Below are positions 42,136 through 53,351 of a DNA stretch of 64,000 nucleotides, piece by piece; within the stretch, counting starts at the first letter, position 1, and every line of letters begins with the position of its first letter. Source of the stretch: Brevundimonas nasdae (GTDB lineage Bacteria; Pseudomonadota; Alphaproteobacteria; Caulobacterales; Caulobacteraceae); the NCBI RefSeq assembly GCF_016654005.1, contig NZ_JAEPWN010000003.1, positions 248,001 through 312,000 of the forward strand, read 5' to 3'. A program made the translations under genes and the position numbers. The notes beneath the pieces were generated by a model. That model searched no databases. It had not been told where the DNA came from and saw only the letters and a program-made list of their open reading frames with translations.

Positions 42136-44844
42136 TTAGCGCGGCTGGGCGTCCGGCGATACCGGCTTTGCGCATGGGCTGCGGCGGCCCAGTTCGGAGA
42201 CGTCGCGGGCGCTGGCGCGGGCGGAGGCGACCTTGCGTCCGGCGGGGGCGGGGGCGCGGCGGTCCAGCACGGCCTCAAGCGCGGTCTTCAGTTCGTCGAT
42301 CCGCTGCTCCGAGGTGATCTTTCGCCCCTTGCGGTCCACCACATAGAAGCTGTCCACCGCCCGTTCGCCGTAGCTGGCGACATGGGCGGAGCGGATGTTC
42401 AGCCCCTCGTCGTTGAAGACGCGCGACAGGGCCGCCAGCAGACCCGGACGGTCGGCGCCCGACACCTCGACCACCGTCGCCGTCTCGCTGGCGTGGTGGT
42501 CGATCATGACGACGGGGCGCACCTCGAAGGCGGCCTTGCGGGCGTTGCCGACCGGTTCGGGCGCCTTGCCGATCCGTCCCTCGCCGCGCGCGGCCTTCTC
42601 CAGCGCCTCGACCAGGATCTTGAGCCTTCGCGGTTCGGCCTGGCCGTACGGCAGGCCTGCGCCGTCCTGCACGCGGAAGACGTCCAGCACCACGCCCTGA
42701 TCGCTGGTGGCCACGCGGGCGTCGGTGATGTCGGCCCCCAGGGCGGCCATGGTCTGGGCCAGGTCGGCGAACAGGCCGGGCCGGTCGGCGGCGGCGATGG
42801 AGATTTCGGTGGTCTGGACCGGCAGGCCCTCGACCGCCAGCGTCGGCACGGCCTCGGCGGCGGCCCCGGTCAAACGGGCGCGCTCGACCAGAGCGGCGTA
42901 GTCGGCCAGAGGATCGGCGCTGGCCACGTCTTCGCCCCGGAACAGGGCGTTGACCCGGTCATAGAGGGTGCGCATCAACTGTCCCTTCCAGCCGTTCCAG
43001 ACGCCCGGCCCCACGGCGCGGATGTCGGCCACGGTCAGGACCAGCAGCATCCGCAGCCGCTCGGGATCGCCGACCAGTTCGGCGAAGGCGCGGATGGTCG
43101 CCGGGTCGCTCAGGTCGCGCTTCTGGGCATAGTCGGACAGGGCCAGATGGCTGCGGACCAGCCAGACGATCAGTTCGATCCGCCGGGGATCGACGCCCAG
43201 ACGTTCGCAGGCGCGCCGCGCGGCGATGGCGCCGTCCTCCAGCTGGCCCCGCTCGCCGCCCTTGCCGACATCATGCAGCAGCATGGCCAGCATCAGGGCC
43301 TCCATGTCCGAAATCAGGTGCACGATCTCGGACGCCATCGGGTGGTCGGTCTTCAGCTTGCCGCGCGCGATGTCATTGATGATGCCGATGGCCTGCAGTG
43401 TATGCTCGTCCACCGTATAGGCGTGGTACATGTTGAACTGGGTCTGGCCGACGATCCGCCCCCATTCTGGCAGGAATCGCCCCAGCAGGCCCGTCTCGTT
43501 CATGATGGTCAGGCTGCGATAGGGCCTCTGGCCATGGGCCAGAACATCCAGAAAGGCCCGGGTCGCCGCCGGATCGCGCCGCAGTTTCGGCGTCACCAGC
43601 GACAGCGACCGGGTCACCGCCGAAAAGGCGTCCGGGTGCAGGTCCAGATCATGCCGGTCGGCGCAGGCGAACAGGGTCAGAAGCTTGACCGGATCGGCGG
43701 TGAAGACCTCCTGGCTTTCGATCGACAACCGGCCCTGGTCGACCCAGAAGCCTTCGACCTCCAGCTTGCGCCGCGCGGGGCGGAAAGGCGTCATCAGCCG
43801 CGACAGGCCCTGGGCCGTCTTCTGATGGCGGGCCTCCAGCTTGGCCGACATGGCGCGGGTCAGGGCGCCCACATCGCGCGCGATCAGGAAGTAGCGGCGC
43901 ATGAAGCGTTCGACCGCGGGTTCGTCGCCACGCCCGCTCCATCCCATGCGGCGCGCCACCTCGGGCTGCATGTCGAAGGTCAGCTTCTCCTCGGCCCGCC
44001 CGGCGATCAGATGCAGGTGGATGCGGACCCGCCACAGGAAGTCGAACGCATCGTCGGAGATGCGCCGCTCGCGCGCCGTCAATAGTTGATCCATGACGGC
44101 GGCGCCCAGTCGGCTTTCGGGGGCCAGCGAGCGTGCGATCCAATACAGGGTGTTCAGATCGCGCAGGCCGCCCTTGCCGTCCTTGACGTTGGGTTCGACC
44201 TTGTAGCGGACGGCCCCGGCCTTGGCGTGGCGCACCGCGCGCTCCTCCAGCTTGGCGGCGATGAAGGGACGGGGATCGGACTTGGCCACCATGTCTTGGA
44301 ACCGATTGATCATCAGCCGGGCCAGCGCCTCGTCGCCCGCCAGCCAGCGCGCCTCCAGAAGCGTGGTCCGCACCGTCATGTCGGTGCGCGACAGGGCCAG
44401 ACATTCCTCGACCGAGCGGACGGCCTGGCCGACCTTCACGCCGAGGTCCCACAGCACATAGAGGACGAACTCCACCACCTTCTCGCTGCGCGGCGTGGCC
44501 TTGGCCGGGCGCAGGAACAGAAGATCCAGATCCGAATAGGGCGCCAGCACCCGCCGCCCATAGCCGCCGACGGCGACCAGAGACAGGCGCTCGCTTTCCA
44601 CCACGGACACCGGCCACAACACCTTGGTCGCCACCGTCCACAGGGCGCCCAGCATTTCGTCAGCGGCGGCGGCGTACAGGCGCGCCACGTCCCGGCCCTT
44701 GGCTCCGGCGGACAGGCGGCGTTCGGCGCGCGTGCGGGCGGCGGCGTAGGTTTCCTTCAGCACGGCGGCGACGGCGGCGCGCGGATCGTCGTCGCACGCG
44801 GCGGCCACCAGAAGATCGTCGAATGTCGGCGTCGCTGCGGTCAT
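42136..44844 (-). CDS. glnD: PII uridylyltransferase / uridylyl-removing enzyme
   Basis: A 902-residue nitrogen sensor that uridylylates PII proteins when glutamine is low and removes UMP when it is high. Domains in order: nucleotidyltransferase (VAVGGYGRRVLAPYSDLDLLFL, about 90-112), a helical GlnE-like linker, the HD hydrolase (LMLAMLLHDVGKGGERGQ, near residue 525), and two C-terminal ACT domains (TTEISIAADRPGLFADLAQ and VEVSGADRPGLLAALSRVFND). All catalytic motifs are intact. It lies between mutS and murJ, the order usual in alphaproteobacteria. Confidence 0.97.
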   Translation of the reverse strand: MTAATPTFDDLLVAAACDDDPRAAVAAVLKETYAAARTRAERRLSAGAKGRDVARLYAAAADEMLGALWTVATKVLWPVSVVESERLSLVAVGGYGRRVLAPYSDLDLLFLRPAKATPRSEKVVEFVLYVLWDLGVKVGQAVRSVEECLALSRTDMTVRTTLLEARWLAGDEALARLMINRFQDMVAKSDPRPFIAAKLEERAVRHAKAGAVRYKVEPNVKDGKGGLRDLNTLYWIARSLAPESRLGAAVMDQLLTARERRISDDAFDFLWRVRIHLHLIAGRAEEKLTFDMQPEVARRMGWSGRGDEPAVERFMRRYFLIARDVGALTRAMSAKLEARHQKTAQGLSRLMTPFRPARRKLEVEGFWVDQGRLSIESQEVFTADPVKLLTLFACADRHDLDLHPDAFSAVTRSLSLVTPKLRRDPAATRAFLDVLAHGQRPYRSLTIMNETGLLGRFLPEWGRIVGQTQFNMYHAYTVDEHTLQAIGIINDIARGKLKTDHPMASEIVHLISDMEALMLAMLLHDVGKGGERGQLEDGAIAARRACERLGVDPRRIELIVWLVRSHLALSDYAQKRDLSDPATIRAFAELVGDPERLRMLLVLTVADIRAVGPGVWNGWKGQLMRTLYDRVNALFRGEDVASADPLADYAALVERARLTGAAAEAVPTLAVEGLPVQTTEISIAAADRPGLFADLAQTMAALGADITDARVATSDQGVVLDVFRVQDGAGLPYGQAEPRRLKILVEALEKAARGEGRIGKAPEPVGNARKAAFEVRPVVMIDHHASETATVVEVSGADRPGLLAALSRVFNDEGLNIRSAHVASYGERAVDSFYVVDRKGRKITSEQRIDELKTALEAVLDRRAPAPAGRKVASARASARDVSELGRRSPCAKPVSPDAQPR

Positions 44845-44887
44845 GGGCGATACATAGGCAGTCGCCGGGCGTGCGTCTCGTGCGCCG

Positions 44888-47569
<2,682 letters not shown>

Positions 47570-47654
47570 GTGGCCCTAGGGTGACGGATCGCAACCGACG
47601 CCTCAAGCCCGTTCCGCCAGCCTTGCACAGGCTTGTCCCCCCTGCGATAGCCTC

Positions 47655-47824
47655 CAACAGGCGGTTTAGGGAACGTGGTCAGACACCACGGCTGTTCCCG
47701 CAACTGTAGGCGGCGAGAACGTCGTCCGTCCGGGGTCCGCGATCCCGGCGTCACTGGTCCAAGGACTGGGAAGGCGAGGGCGATGTTTGTTGAACCGCAA
47801 GCCAGGAGACCTGGCCGCCTGTTG
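47655..47824 (+). promoter_or_regulatory. Cobalamin (vitamin B12) riboswitch
   Basis: The conserved core of the B12 aptamer is present in order: GGGAACGTGGTC (47669-47680), CCGCAACTGTAGGCGG with the B12-box-adjacent CAACTGTA (47698-47713), CACTGG (47752-47757), GGGAAGGCG (47768-47776), and AAGCCAGGAGACCTGGCC (47799-47816). The closing P1 helix is a 10-bp pairing of 47655-47664 with 47815-47824. The aptamer ends 156 bp before the btuB-like start; the expression platform (probably occluding the ribosome binding site) lies in 47825-47980, which is otherwise non-coding. Adenosylcobalamin should shut off the receptor gene. Confidence 0.95.
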
Positions 47825-47980
47825 TCGCTCGCCCCTGTCCGGGAATAGGCGGAGGCGCGGTTTCTTTCCGTTGCAGCGACCCGATCTTGCGCCGTCCAGC
47901 CCCCAGCGGGTCTGGCGGATCGGTTCGTTCACATCGGTCTCTCGCGCGCATTCGCGGGGCCGCAACGGGGATTTCGCTCA

Positions 47981-49807
47981 ATGAAGCGTTCCATTCTTCT
48001 CGCCTCGGCCGCGCTCTCGGTCGTCGCCATCGCCGCGCCCGCCATGGCCGAGGATGCGGTCCAGGTCAGCGACGTCGTCGTCACCGCCACCCGCCTGCCC
48101 GCCATCGTCGCCGACACGCCCGGCGCCCGCGTCATCGACAGCCAGACGATTGAACAACATGGCGCAGTCTTCGCCGCCGACATCCTGACGACCGTGCCAG
48201 GCCTGTCCATCGCCCGCACCGGCGCCTTCGGCGGCCTAACCCAGGTCCGCATGCGCGGCGCCGCGCCCGGCAAGACTCTGGTTCTGGTGGATGGGGCGCC
48301 CGTCAATGATCCGGCCGAGATCAATGGCGCCTTTGACTTCGGCAGTTTTGAACTGGCCGACATCGACCGCATCGAAGTGCTCAGCGGCCCGCAGTCGTCG
48401 CTGTGGGGGTCGGACGCCATCGGCGGCGTGATCTCCTTCACCACCCAGGAAGTCCAGGGCGTGCGCGCCGAGGCTGAAGCCGGCAGTTTCTCGACCGTGC
48501 GCGGCCGCCTGTCGGCGGGCGTCGCCAACGACAAATACGCATTCGGCGCCTATGTCTCGCGCTTTGAAACCGACGGCATCTCGGCCGCCGACGAGCGCGA
48601 CGGCAACACCGAGCGCGACGGCCTTCGCAACACCACCGTCGGCGCCAAGGGTCGCTACGCCTTCAACGACACGACCAAGATCGACGGTTCTGTCCGCTGG
48701 GTGAAGAGCCATGTCGAGATAGACGGTTTCCCGGCCCCGAACTACAGCCTGGCCGATACGGACGACACGGCGGACAGCGAGCAGTGGTCCGGCTTTGCGC
48801 GGGTCACCACCCAGGCCTTTGGTCTGAAGCATCAGTTCAGCGTCTCGGCCTCGGACATCGAACGCACCACCTACAGCGGCGGCGCCGGTTCGACCTTCAG
48901 CGGCGACCGTCAGGTTTATCGCTGGCAGGCGGACGGCAAGACCCAGAACATCGCCTACGCCTTCGGCGCCGAACGGGAAGAATCCAAGGGCGACCTGTCC
49001 ACGGGCCTGTCGCGGGACCTGGGCACGACCTCGGTCTTCGGCGTGGCGCAATATGATGCGGGCGCACTGAACCTGACGGGCGGCCTGCGTTACGACGACA
49101 CCGACGATTTCGGCTCCAAGACCACGGGCCGGGTTTCGGCCGCCTATCACCTGAACGGCGGTTTCACCGTCTCGGGCGCCTATGGCACCGGCTTCAAGGC
49201 GCCGACTGTCGTCCAGGCCCTGTGCGACTGGTGCTATGCGCCCAAGCCCTGGCCGGAACTGAAGCCTGAAACCGCCGACAGCGTCGAGCTGGCGCTGGGC
49301 TGGGCTTCGCCGGATGGTCGTTTCGACGGTCGTGCGACGGTCTATCGCCTGAACATCGAAAACCAGATCTCCTACGTCGCGGGCCGCTACATCAACATCG
49401 CCAAGACCCGTTCTGACGGCGTTGAACTGGAGGGCAGCGCGCGTCTGGGCGCAGGCTTCGACCTGACCCTGGCCTATGCCTGGACCGACGCGACAGACCG
49501 CACGACGGGCGCGCGCCTGTTGCGCGTGCCGGAAAATACAGCCTCGGCGACGCTGGGCTGGACCGGCGAGCGTCTGTCCGGCGCCCTGACGGTGCGTGCA
49601 GAAGACGATCAGGATGACTCGGGCGGCTTCTCGACCGTGGTCCGCAAGGGCTTTGTCACGGGCAATCTGAACGCGGCCTATGTGTTGACGGACAACATCA
49701 CCCTGACCGCGCGGATCGAGAACCTGACCGACAAACACTATCAGCAGGTGTTCGGTTACGGCGAGCCCGGTCGTTCGGGCTATGTCGGGATCAGGCTGCG
49801 CTACTGA
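47981..49807 (+). CDS. btuB: TonB-dependent vitamin B12 receptor (BtuB-like)
   Basis: A 608-residue outer membrane receptor. Signal peptide to about residue 22 (IAAPAMA), TonB box region VQVSDVVVTATRLPAI, plug domain with GGLTQVRMRGAAPGKTLVLVDGAPVNDP and RIEVLSGPQSSLWGSDAIGGVISFTT, then a 22-strand beta-barrel finishing with EPGRSGYVGIRLRY, whose C-terminal aromatic is needed for barrel assembly. The length (BtuB is about 600) and the upstream cobalamin riboswitch fix the substrate as cobalamin or a corrinoid. No btuCDF or cob genes are in the window. Its 3' end overlaps the convergent AKR-like gene by 17 bp. Confidence 0.93.
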   Translation: MKRSILLASAALSVVAIAAPAMAEDAVQVSDVVVTATRLPAIVADTPGARVIDSQTIEQHGAVFAADILTTVPGLSIARTGAFGGLTQVRMRGAAPGKTLVLVDGAPVNDPAEINGAFDFGSFELADIDRIEVLSGPQSSLWGSDAIGGVISFTTQEVQGVRAEAEAGSFSTVRGRLSAGVANDKYAFGAYVSRFETDGISAADERDGNTERDGLRNTTVGAKGRYAFNDTTKIDGSVRWVKSHVEIDGFPAPNYSLADTDDTADSEQWSGFARVTTQAFGLKHQFSVSASDIERTTYSGGAGSTFSGDRQVYRWQADGKTQNIAYAFGAEREESKGDLSTGLSRDLGTTSVFGVAQYDAGALNLTGGLRYDDTDDFGSKTTGRVSAAYHLNGGFTVSGAYGTGFKAPTVVQALCDWCYAPKPWPELKPETADSVELALGWASPDGRFDGRATVYRLNIENQISYVAGRYINIAKTRSDGVELEGSARLGAGFDLTLAYAWTDATDRTTGARLLRVPENTASATLGWTGERLSGALTVRAEDDQDDSGGFSTVVRKGFVTGNLNAAYVLTDNITLTARIENLTDKHYQQVFGYGEPGRSGYVGIRLRY

Positions 49808-50711
49808 TTCGGGCGCGGGCGTCGGCGGTGAAACCCGCCGGCGCCTCCAGCGCCAGCGTCGACCAGTCCAGGTCGGGGCAGGGCGCGTGGGCGGCGGCCA
49901 GGATGGCGCGCAGTTCGGCGGCGGAGGCCACGCTGGCGACGATCTTGTCGACGGCCTTCAGAGACAGGGCGTAACCCAGGGCCGCCTGCATGGGGTCGCA
50001 GCGCTGTTCGGCCAGACGCCGACGCGTGCGCGACAGGGCCTGGGCGTGTTCGGCCAGCTCCGGCGGAAGATCATCCCCGCCCGCAAACAACAGGCCGCCT
50101 GCAAAGACGGACGACAGATGCACGGCCGCGCCGGCGTCCTTGACCGCGTCCAGCACATTCTCGCGAACGGCGCGCTGGTCCAGCAGATTGCAGGGCAGTT
50201 GCACGACATCCGCATTCAGCCGCCGCGCCAGCATGGCGGGCTGATCCTCAAGCGAGGCGCAGAAGCCGATGCTGCGATAAAGACCCCGGTCCTTCAGCTT
50301 CTGCAGGCGATCCCACAGGGCGCGGCCTTCTGCGCCGGCCAGGTCGGCGGCGTTGGACACCAGCAGCACCTCGCCGCGCGGCAGGCCCATCCGCTCCAGC
50401 GAACGGCGCGCGCGGGCCTCGATCCGGTCCAGACCTTCGCTCAGGGCCACGGTGCGGACGGTGACCTGGAAGGGCGAGGGGAAGGGCCAGGCCTGTCCCA
50501 GCAGGCGTTCGTTGTCGCCTTCAGGCCGGGTGGCGATCAGTTTGACGCCCGCGTCCGCCCCGGTCTGCAGCAGGAAACGCATGGCCTCCTCCCGCGCGCC
50601 GGACGGCGCGGTCATGAAGGCGGACGTCGCACGCGCAGGCTCGGTCACCACGGCGAGGGCCAGGCGATGGGTGGGCGAGGACGCCGAAGGTGTGGCGGGA
50701 GAATACGTCAC
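49791..50711 (-). CDS. Aldo/keto reductase-fold protein, catalytic tetrad apparently lost
   Basis: A 306-residue protein related to the AKR superfamily: LQTGADAGVKLIATRPEGDNERLLGQA corresponds to the segment that normally holds the catalytic Asp and Tyr, and GEVLLVSNAADLAGAEGRALWDRLQKLKDRGLYRSIGFCASLEDQ to the strand-helix-strand after the catalytic His. In this protein the Tyr and His positions are not conserved (see findings). The C-terminal QAALGYALSLKAVDKIVASVASAAELRAIL matches the AKR cofactor-binding end. GTG 50711 is the start used; a later start is possible. Role unknown; it overlaps btuB tail to tail. Confidence 0.75.
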   Translation of the reverse strand: MTYSPATPSASSPTHRLALAVVTEPARATSAFMTAPSGAREEAMRFLLQTGADAGVKLIATRPEGDNERLLGQAWPFPSPFQVTVRTVALSEGLDRIEARARRSLERMGLPRGEVLLVSNAADLAGAEGRALWDRLQKLKDRGLYRSIGFCASLEDQPAMLARRLNADVVQLPCNLLDQRAVRENVLDAVKDAGAAVHLSSVFAGGLLFAGGDDLPPELAEHAQALSRTRRRLAEQRCDPMQAALGYALSLKAVDKIVASVASAAELRAILAAAHAPCPDLDWSTLALEAPAGFTADARARISSAA

Positions 50712-50792
50712 CCTCGGACAATGACGCGGAATACTTAAGGGACGCTGAGCGAGACGTTACGCGATCCTTACTTATCCACCGCTGATATGCGC

Positions 50793-51428
50793 TCAGGCGT
50801 CGGCGTCGGGCTGGCGGTCCGGGTGGGCGGAAACAAAGGCGGGGTGGGCGTTCGCACGCTCCTCGACCGCCAGAAGAACCGGCCAGGGCGACAGATCGAT
50901 GTTGAATCTGCGCGCCGAATACAGCTGCGGGATCAGATAACAATCGACCAGGCTCGGGGCGTCGCCGAAGCTCCAGCCGCGCCCGTGCTGCCTCACCAGC
51001 GTCTCCAGGGCGTCGAAGCCCGGCGCGATCCAGCGCGCGGCCCAGGCGTCGACGGCGTCCTGATCGGCGTTGAAATCGTGCCGCAGGGACTTCAGGACGC
51101 GCAGATTGTTCAGCGGGTGGATGTCGCAGCCGATCAGGGCGGCCATGGCGCGGACGATGGCGCGGTCGTTGGCGGTGTTCGGCAGCAGGGGCGGTTCGGG
51201 GTGCGTCTCCTCCAGCCACTCCAGAATGGCCGGGCTCTGGGTGATGACCAGATCGCCGTCCTGAAGAGCCGGAACCATGCCCTGGGGGTTCAGCGCCAGA
51301 TAGTCAGCCTGTTTCTGCTCGCCCTTGCGCAGGTCATGGGCCGACAGTTCATAGTCCAGGCCCTTCAGCGCCAGACCGATGCGGACCCGGTAGCTGGCGC
51401 CGGAACGCCAATAGCCGTGCAGGATCAT
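50793..51428 (-). CDS. maiA: Maleylacetoacetate/maleylpyruvate isomerase (GST zeta class)
   Basis: A 211-residue glutathione transferase. The N-terminal thioredoxin-like domain has GYWRSGASYRVRIGLALKGLDYE (about 6-27) and NPQGMVPALQDGDLVITQSPAILEWLEE (cis-Pro and glutathione-binding QS); the C-terminal helical domain has DIHPLNNLRVLKSL, specific to the zeta class. The classical SSCS motif is replaced by RSGAS, so the Cys found in many family members is absent. It uses glutathione to isomerise maleyl- to fumaryl-compounds in tyrosine or gentisate catabolism. Its ATG overlaps the stop of the FAH gene (ATGA at 51428). Confidence 0.9.
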   Translation of the reverse strand: MILHGYWRSGASYRVRIGLALKGLDYELSAHDLRKGEQKQADYLALNPQGMVPALQDGDLVITQSPAILEWLEETHPEPPLLPNTANDRAIVRAMAALIGCDIHPLNNLRVLKSLRHDFNADQDAVDAWAARWIAPGFDALETLVRQHGRGWSFGDAPSLVDCYLIPQLYSARRFNIDLSPWPVLLAVEERANAHPAFVSAHPDRQPDADA

Positions 51429-52081
51429 CAGACGATCTCGAAGTTGAGGGTTTCAAGGCCTGTGATGCTGACGACGACCTTGTCGCCCTTCACCACCGGG
51501 CCGACACCCGACGGAGTGCCGGTGAAGATCAGGTCGCCGGGCTCAAGCGCCCATAGTTTGCCCGCCGCCTCGACGATGCGGGCGGGGTTCAGGATCATGT
51601 CGTCCAGCGTGCCGGATTGTTTCGTCTCGCCGTTCACCGTCAGGGTGATGGCCCCCGCCGGATCGGGCAGGGCGCCCAGGGTTAGGGGGCCGCAGGGGGC
51701 CGACTGGTCGAAGCCCTTGGCCGCATCCCACGGGCGGCCCGCCTTCTTGGCCTCGGCCTGCAGGTCGCGACGCGTCAGGTCGCAGCCGACCGCCCAGCCG
51801 ATGATCTGGCCGCCTTCGCCGATGGCGGCGACCAGTTCGGCCTCATAGTGCAGATTTCCGGTCGCGGTCGCATAGGCCGGGTTCGCGCCATCGGACACGA
51901 CCGCGTCGCCGGGCTTGGAGAAGAAGAATGGCGTCTGTTTTTCCGGATCCGATCCCATCTCGCGCGCATGGGCGGCGTAGTTCTGACCCACACACAGGAT
52001 GCGGCGAACGGGGAAGCGCCGTTCATCGCCGACGATAGGCAGGGACGGTGTCGGTTGGGGTGGAAACAGCCAGCTGGTCAT
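51428..52081 (-). CDS. Fumarylacetoacetate hydrolase family protein (fumarylpyruvate hydrolase-like)
   Basis: A 217-residue FAH-fold hydrolase starting MTSWLFPPQPTPSLPI. RRILCVGQNYAAHAREMG, FFFSKPGDAVV, LHYEAELVAAIGEGG (metal-binding Glu residues), GCDLTRRDLQ and GDLIFTGTPSGVGPV are the family signatures. At about 220 residues it is the short FAHD1/fumarylpyruvate hydrolase type, half the size of tyrosine-pathway fumarylacetoacetase. Paired with a GST-zeta isomerase by a 4-bp overlap, it probably carries out the last two steps of a ring-cleavage pathway: cis-trans isomerisation, then C-C hydrolysis. ATG 52081 opens the conserved region. Confidence 0.9.
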   Translation of the reverse strand: MTSWLFPPQPTPSLPIVGDERRFPVRRILCVGQNYAAHAREMGSDPEKQTPFFFSKPGDAVVSDGANPAYATATGNLHYEAELVAAIGEGGQIIGWAVGCDLTRRDLQAEAKKAGRPWDAAKGFDQSAPCGPLTLGALPDPAGAITLTVNGETKQSGTLDDMILNPARIVEAAGKLWALEPGDLIFTGTPSGVGPVVKGDKVVVSITGLETLNFEIV

Positions 52082-52219
52082 GCGTTGTCTTCTAATGCGA
52101 CGATTGGCGCCTGACGAGAGCCAGTCGCCTTGTTGCGTTGCGGGAACCTTGACCACGGTGTGGCGTTGGCAGTCGGGCTTCCCTATTCTATTGTAAAGCT
52201 TGAAATCGGAGCGCGCATC

Positions 52220-52564
52220 ATGGCCACCACCAAGGCACGAGAAGACATCAAGAACGACCTGAAGACCCTCAAGGAGGATCTGAAGACCGGCGCGCGCGAG
52301 GAAACCCAGCGCCTGCGCGAGAAGGCAACAGAGGCGGAAGCCCGCCTGCGCGCCAAGAGCGACGAAGTTCGCGAACAGGCGCGTGGCTATTACGAGCAGG
52401 CCCGCGTGCAGGGTCGCGAATATTATGACGACGCCGCCGAGCGTCTGGACGAAGCCCAGCGTTACGTCGTTGAGCGCGTGCAGGAGCGCCCGCTTCAATC
52501 CACCGCCATCGCCCTGGGCATCGGCGTGGTGATCGGCCTGCTGCTCGCCGGCCGTCGTCGCTGA
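52220..52564 (+). CDS. DUF883/ElaB-YqjD-like membrane-anchored protein
   Basis: A 114-residue protein: an acidic, coiled-coil-forming first 80 residues (KAREDIKNDLKTLKEDLKTGAREE..., long charged helix with many Ala/Glu/Lys/Arg) and a single C-terminal helix (LQSTAIALGIGVVIGLLLAG) ending RRR. That is the layout of E. coli ElaB and YqjD, stationary-phase proteins that tie ribosomes to the inner membrane. The next gene starts one base after/at the stop (TGATG). It heads a run of three small membrane genes. Confidence 0.88.
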   Translation: MATTKAREDIKNDLKTLKEDLKTGAREETQRLREKATEAEARLRAKSDEVREQARGYYEQARVQGREYYDDAAERLDEAQRYVVERVQERPLQSTAIALGIGVVIGLLLAGRRR

Positions 52565-52974
52565 TGTTCAAGGGCATCGTAAAGCGCCTTGTGGCGGTCA
52601 GTGTGGTCGCCGCCAGCCTGTTTCTGGCCGTGGTCTTCCTCGGGCTGGCAATCTTCTACGGGTTGAGCCTGGTGCTGACCCCGTTGGGTGCCGCAGCCGT
52701 CACCTTCGGACTGTTCGCGCTTGTGGCCCTGATCACATCCCTCGTCTTCCTGAAGGGCGATGGTCATGATGACGACGACGAGGAAGACGAGCCGGAAGGT
52801 CTGGTCGGCAAGCTGCTGCATATCGTCCGTGAGCGGCCGATTGTCGGAGCCGTCGGGGGACTGGGTGCAGCCTTCCTTCTGCTGCGTAATCCGGCGCTGG
52901 CCGCAATCGTTGCCAGCATGGTCGCGGACCGCAAGATCGACAACAGCGGCTATGGAAGACGCCGTCGCCGTTAA
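52564..52974 (+). CDS. YqjE-like/holin-superfamily membrane protein
   Basis: A 136-residue protein with two hydrophobic helices near the N-terminus (about 8-30 and 36-62), an acidic cytoplasmic linker (DGHDDDDEEDEPEG), a third weak hydrophobic segment (about 92-115) and a basic tail RRRRR. In enterobacteria YqjE stands next to YqjD just as here, which supports the name. Its ATG overlaps the DUF883 stop by one base, so both are translated from one message. The exact job of either protein is unknown. Confidence 0.75.
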   Translation: MFKGIVKRLVAVSVVAASLFLAVVFLGLAIFYGLSLVLTPLGAAAVTFGLFALVALITSLVFLKGDGHDDDDEEDEPEGLVGKLLHIVRERPIVGAVGGLGAAFLLLRNPALAAIVASMVADRKIDNSGYGRRRRR

Positions 52975-53087
52975 GGGCGATTCTGCGTCCTTCTTCGGAA
53001 CGGCGTTGGCTCCGATACGTTGATGAAATGACTGATGACCGGCTTCGTAGTCGCCGTCGGCAACATTAACACAGGAGAGCTAACGCC

Positions 53088-53264
53088 ATGCTTCGTTGGG
53101 CAATTATCTTCCTGGTCGTGGCCTTGGTCGCAGCCGTTCTCGGCTTCGGCGGCATCGCGAACTTCTCGTTCGAGATCGCCAAATTCATCGCTGTGATCGC
53201 CATCATCCTGTTCGTCATCGCCCTTGTGGCCGGCGGACTTCGTGGACGCGGTACCAAAATATAG
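53088..53264 (+). CDS. DUF1328 (YtjA-like) small membrane protein
   Basis: A 58-residue protein that starts MLRWAIIFLVVALVAAVLGF and continues GGIANFSFEIAKFIAVI, the signature of DUF1328: two short hydrophobic helices joined by a Phe-containing turn and a basic end (GLRGRGTKI). AGGAG lies 10 bp before ATG 53088. YtjA in E. coli is a membrane-stress-associated small protein of unknown role. It is 113 bp after the YqjE-like gene and ends before a strong terminator, so the three small genes could be one unit. Confidence 0.85.
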   Translation: MLRWAIIFLVVALVAAVLGFGGIANFSFEIAKFIAVIAIILFVIALVAGGLRGRGTKI

Positions 53265-53289
53265 CGGATCGCCGACAAGGCGAAAGACG

Positions 53290-53322
53290 AAGGGGCCGGA
53301 ACGCAAGTTCCGGCCCCTTTCC
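53290..53322. terminator. Bidirectional terminator between DUF1328 and phosphoesterase genes
   Basis: A perfect 13-bp stem (AAGGGGCCGGAAC 53290-53302, GTTCCGGCCCCTT 53307-53319) with a GCAA tetraloop, followed by TCCTTT on the plus strand and preceded by GACGAA. It separates the convergent DUF1328 and metallophosphoesterase genes and can stop both. Confidence 0.85.
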
Positions 53323-53351
53323 TTTGCGACATCCCTGAAAATGACAGGTCG

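Noticed and set aside
40163..44085. Two long plus-strand frames (about 650 residues each) opposite murJ and glnD
   Set aside because: Both are antisense to essential, well-recognised genes and lack domain motifs.
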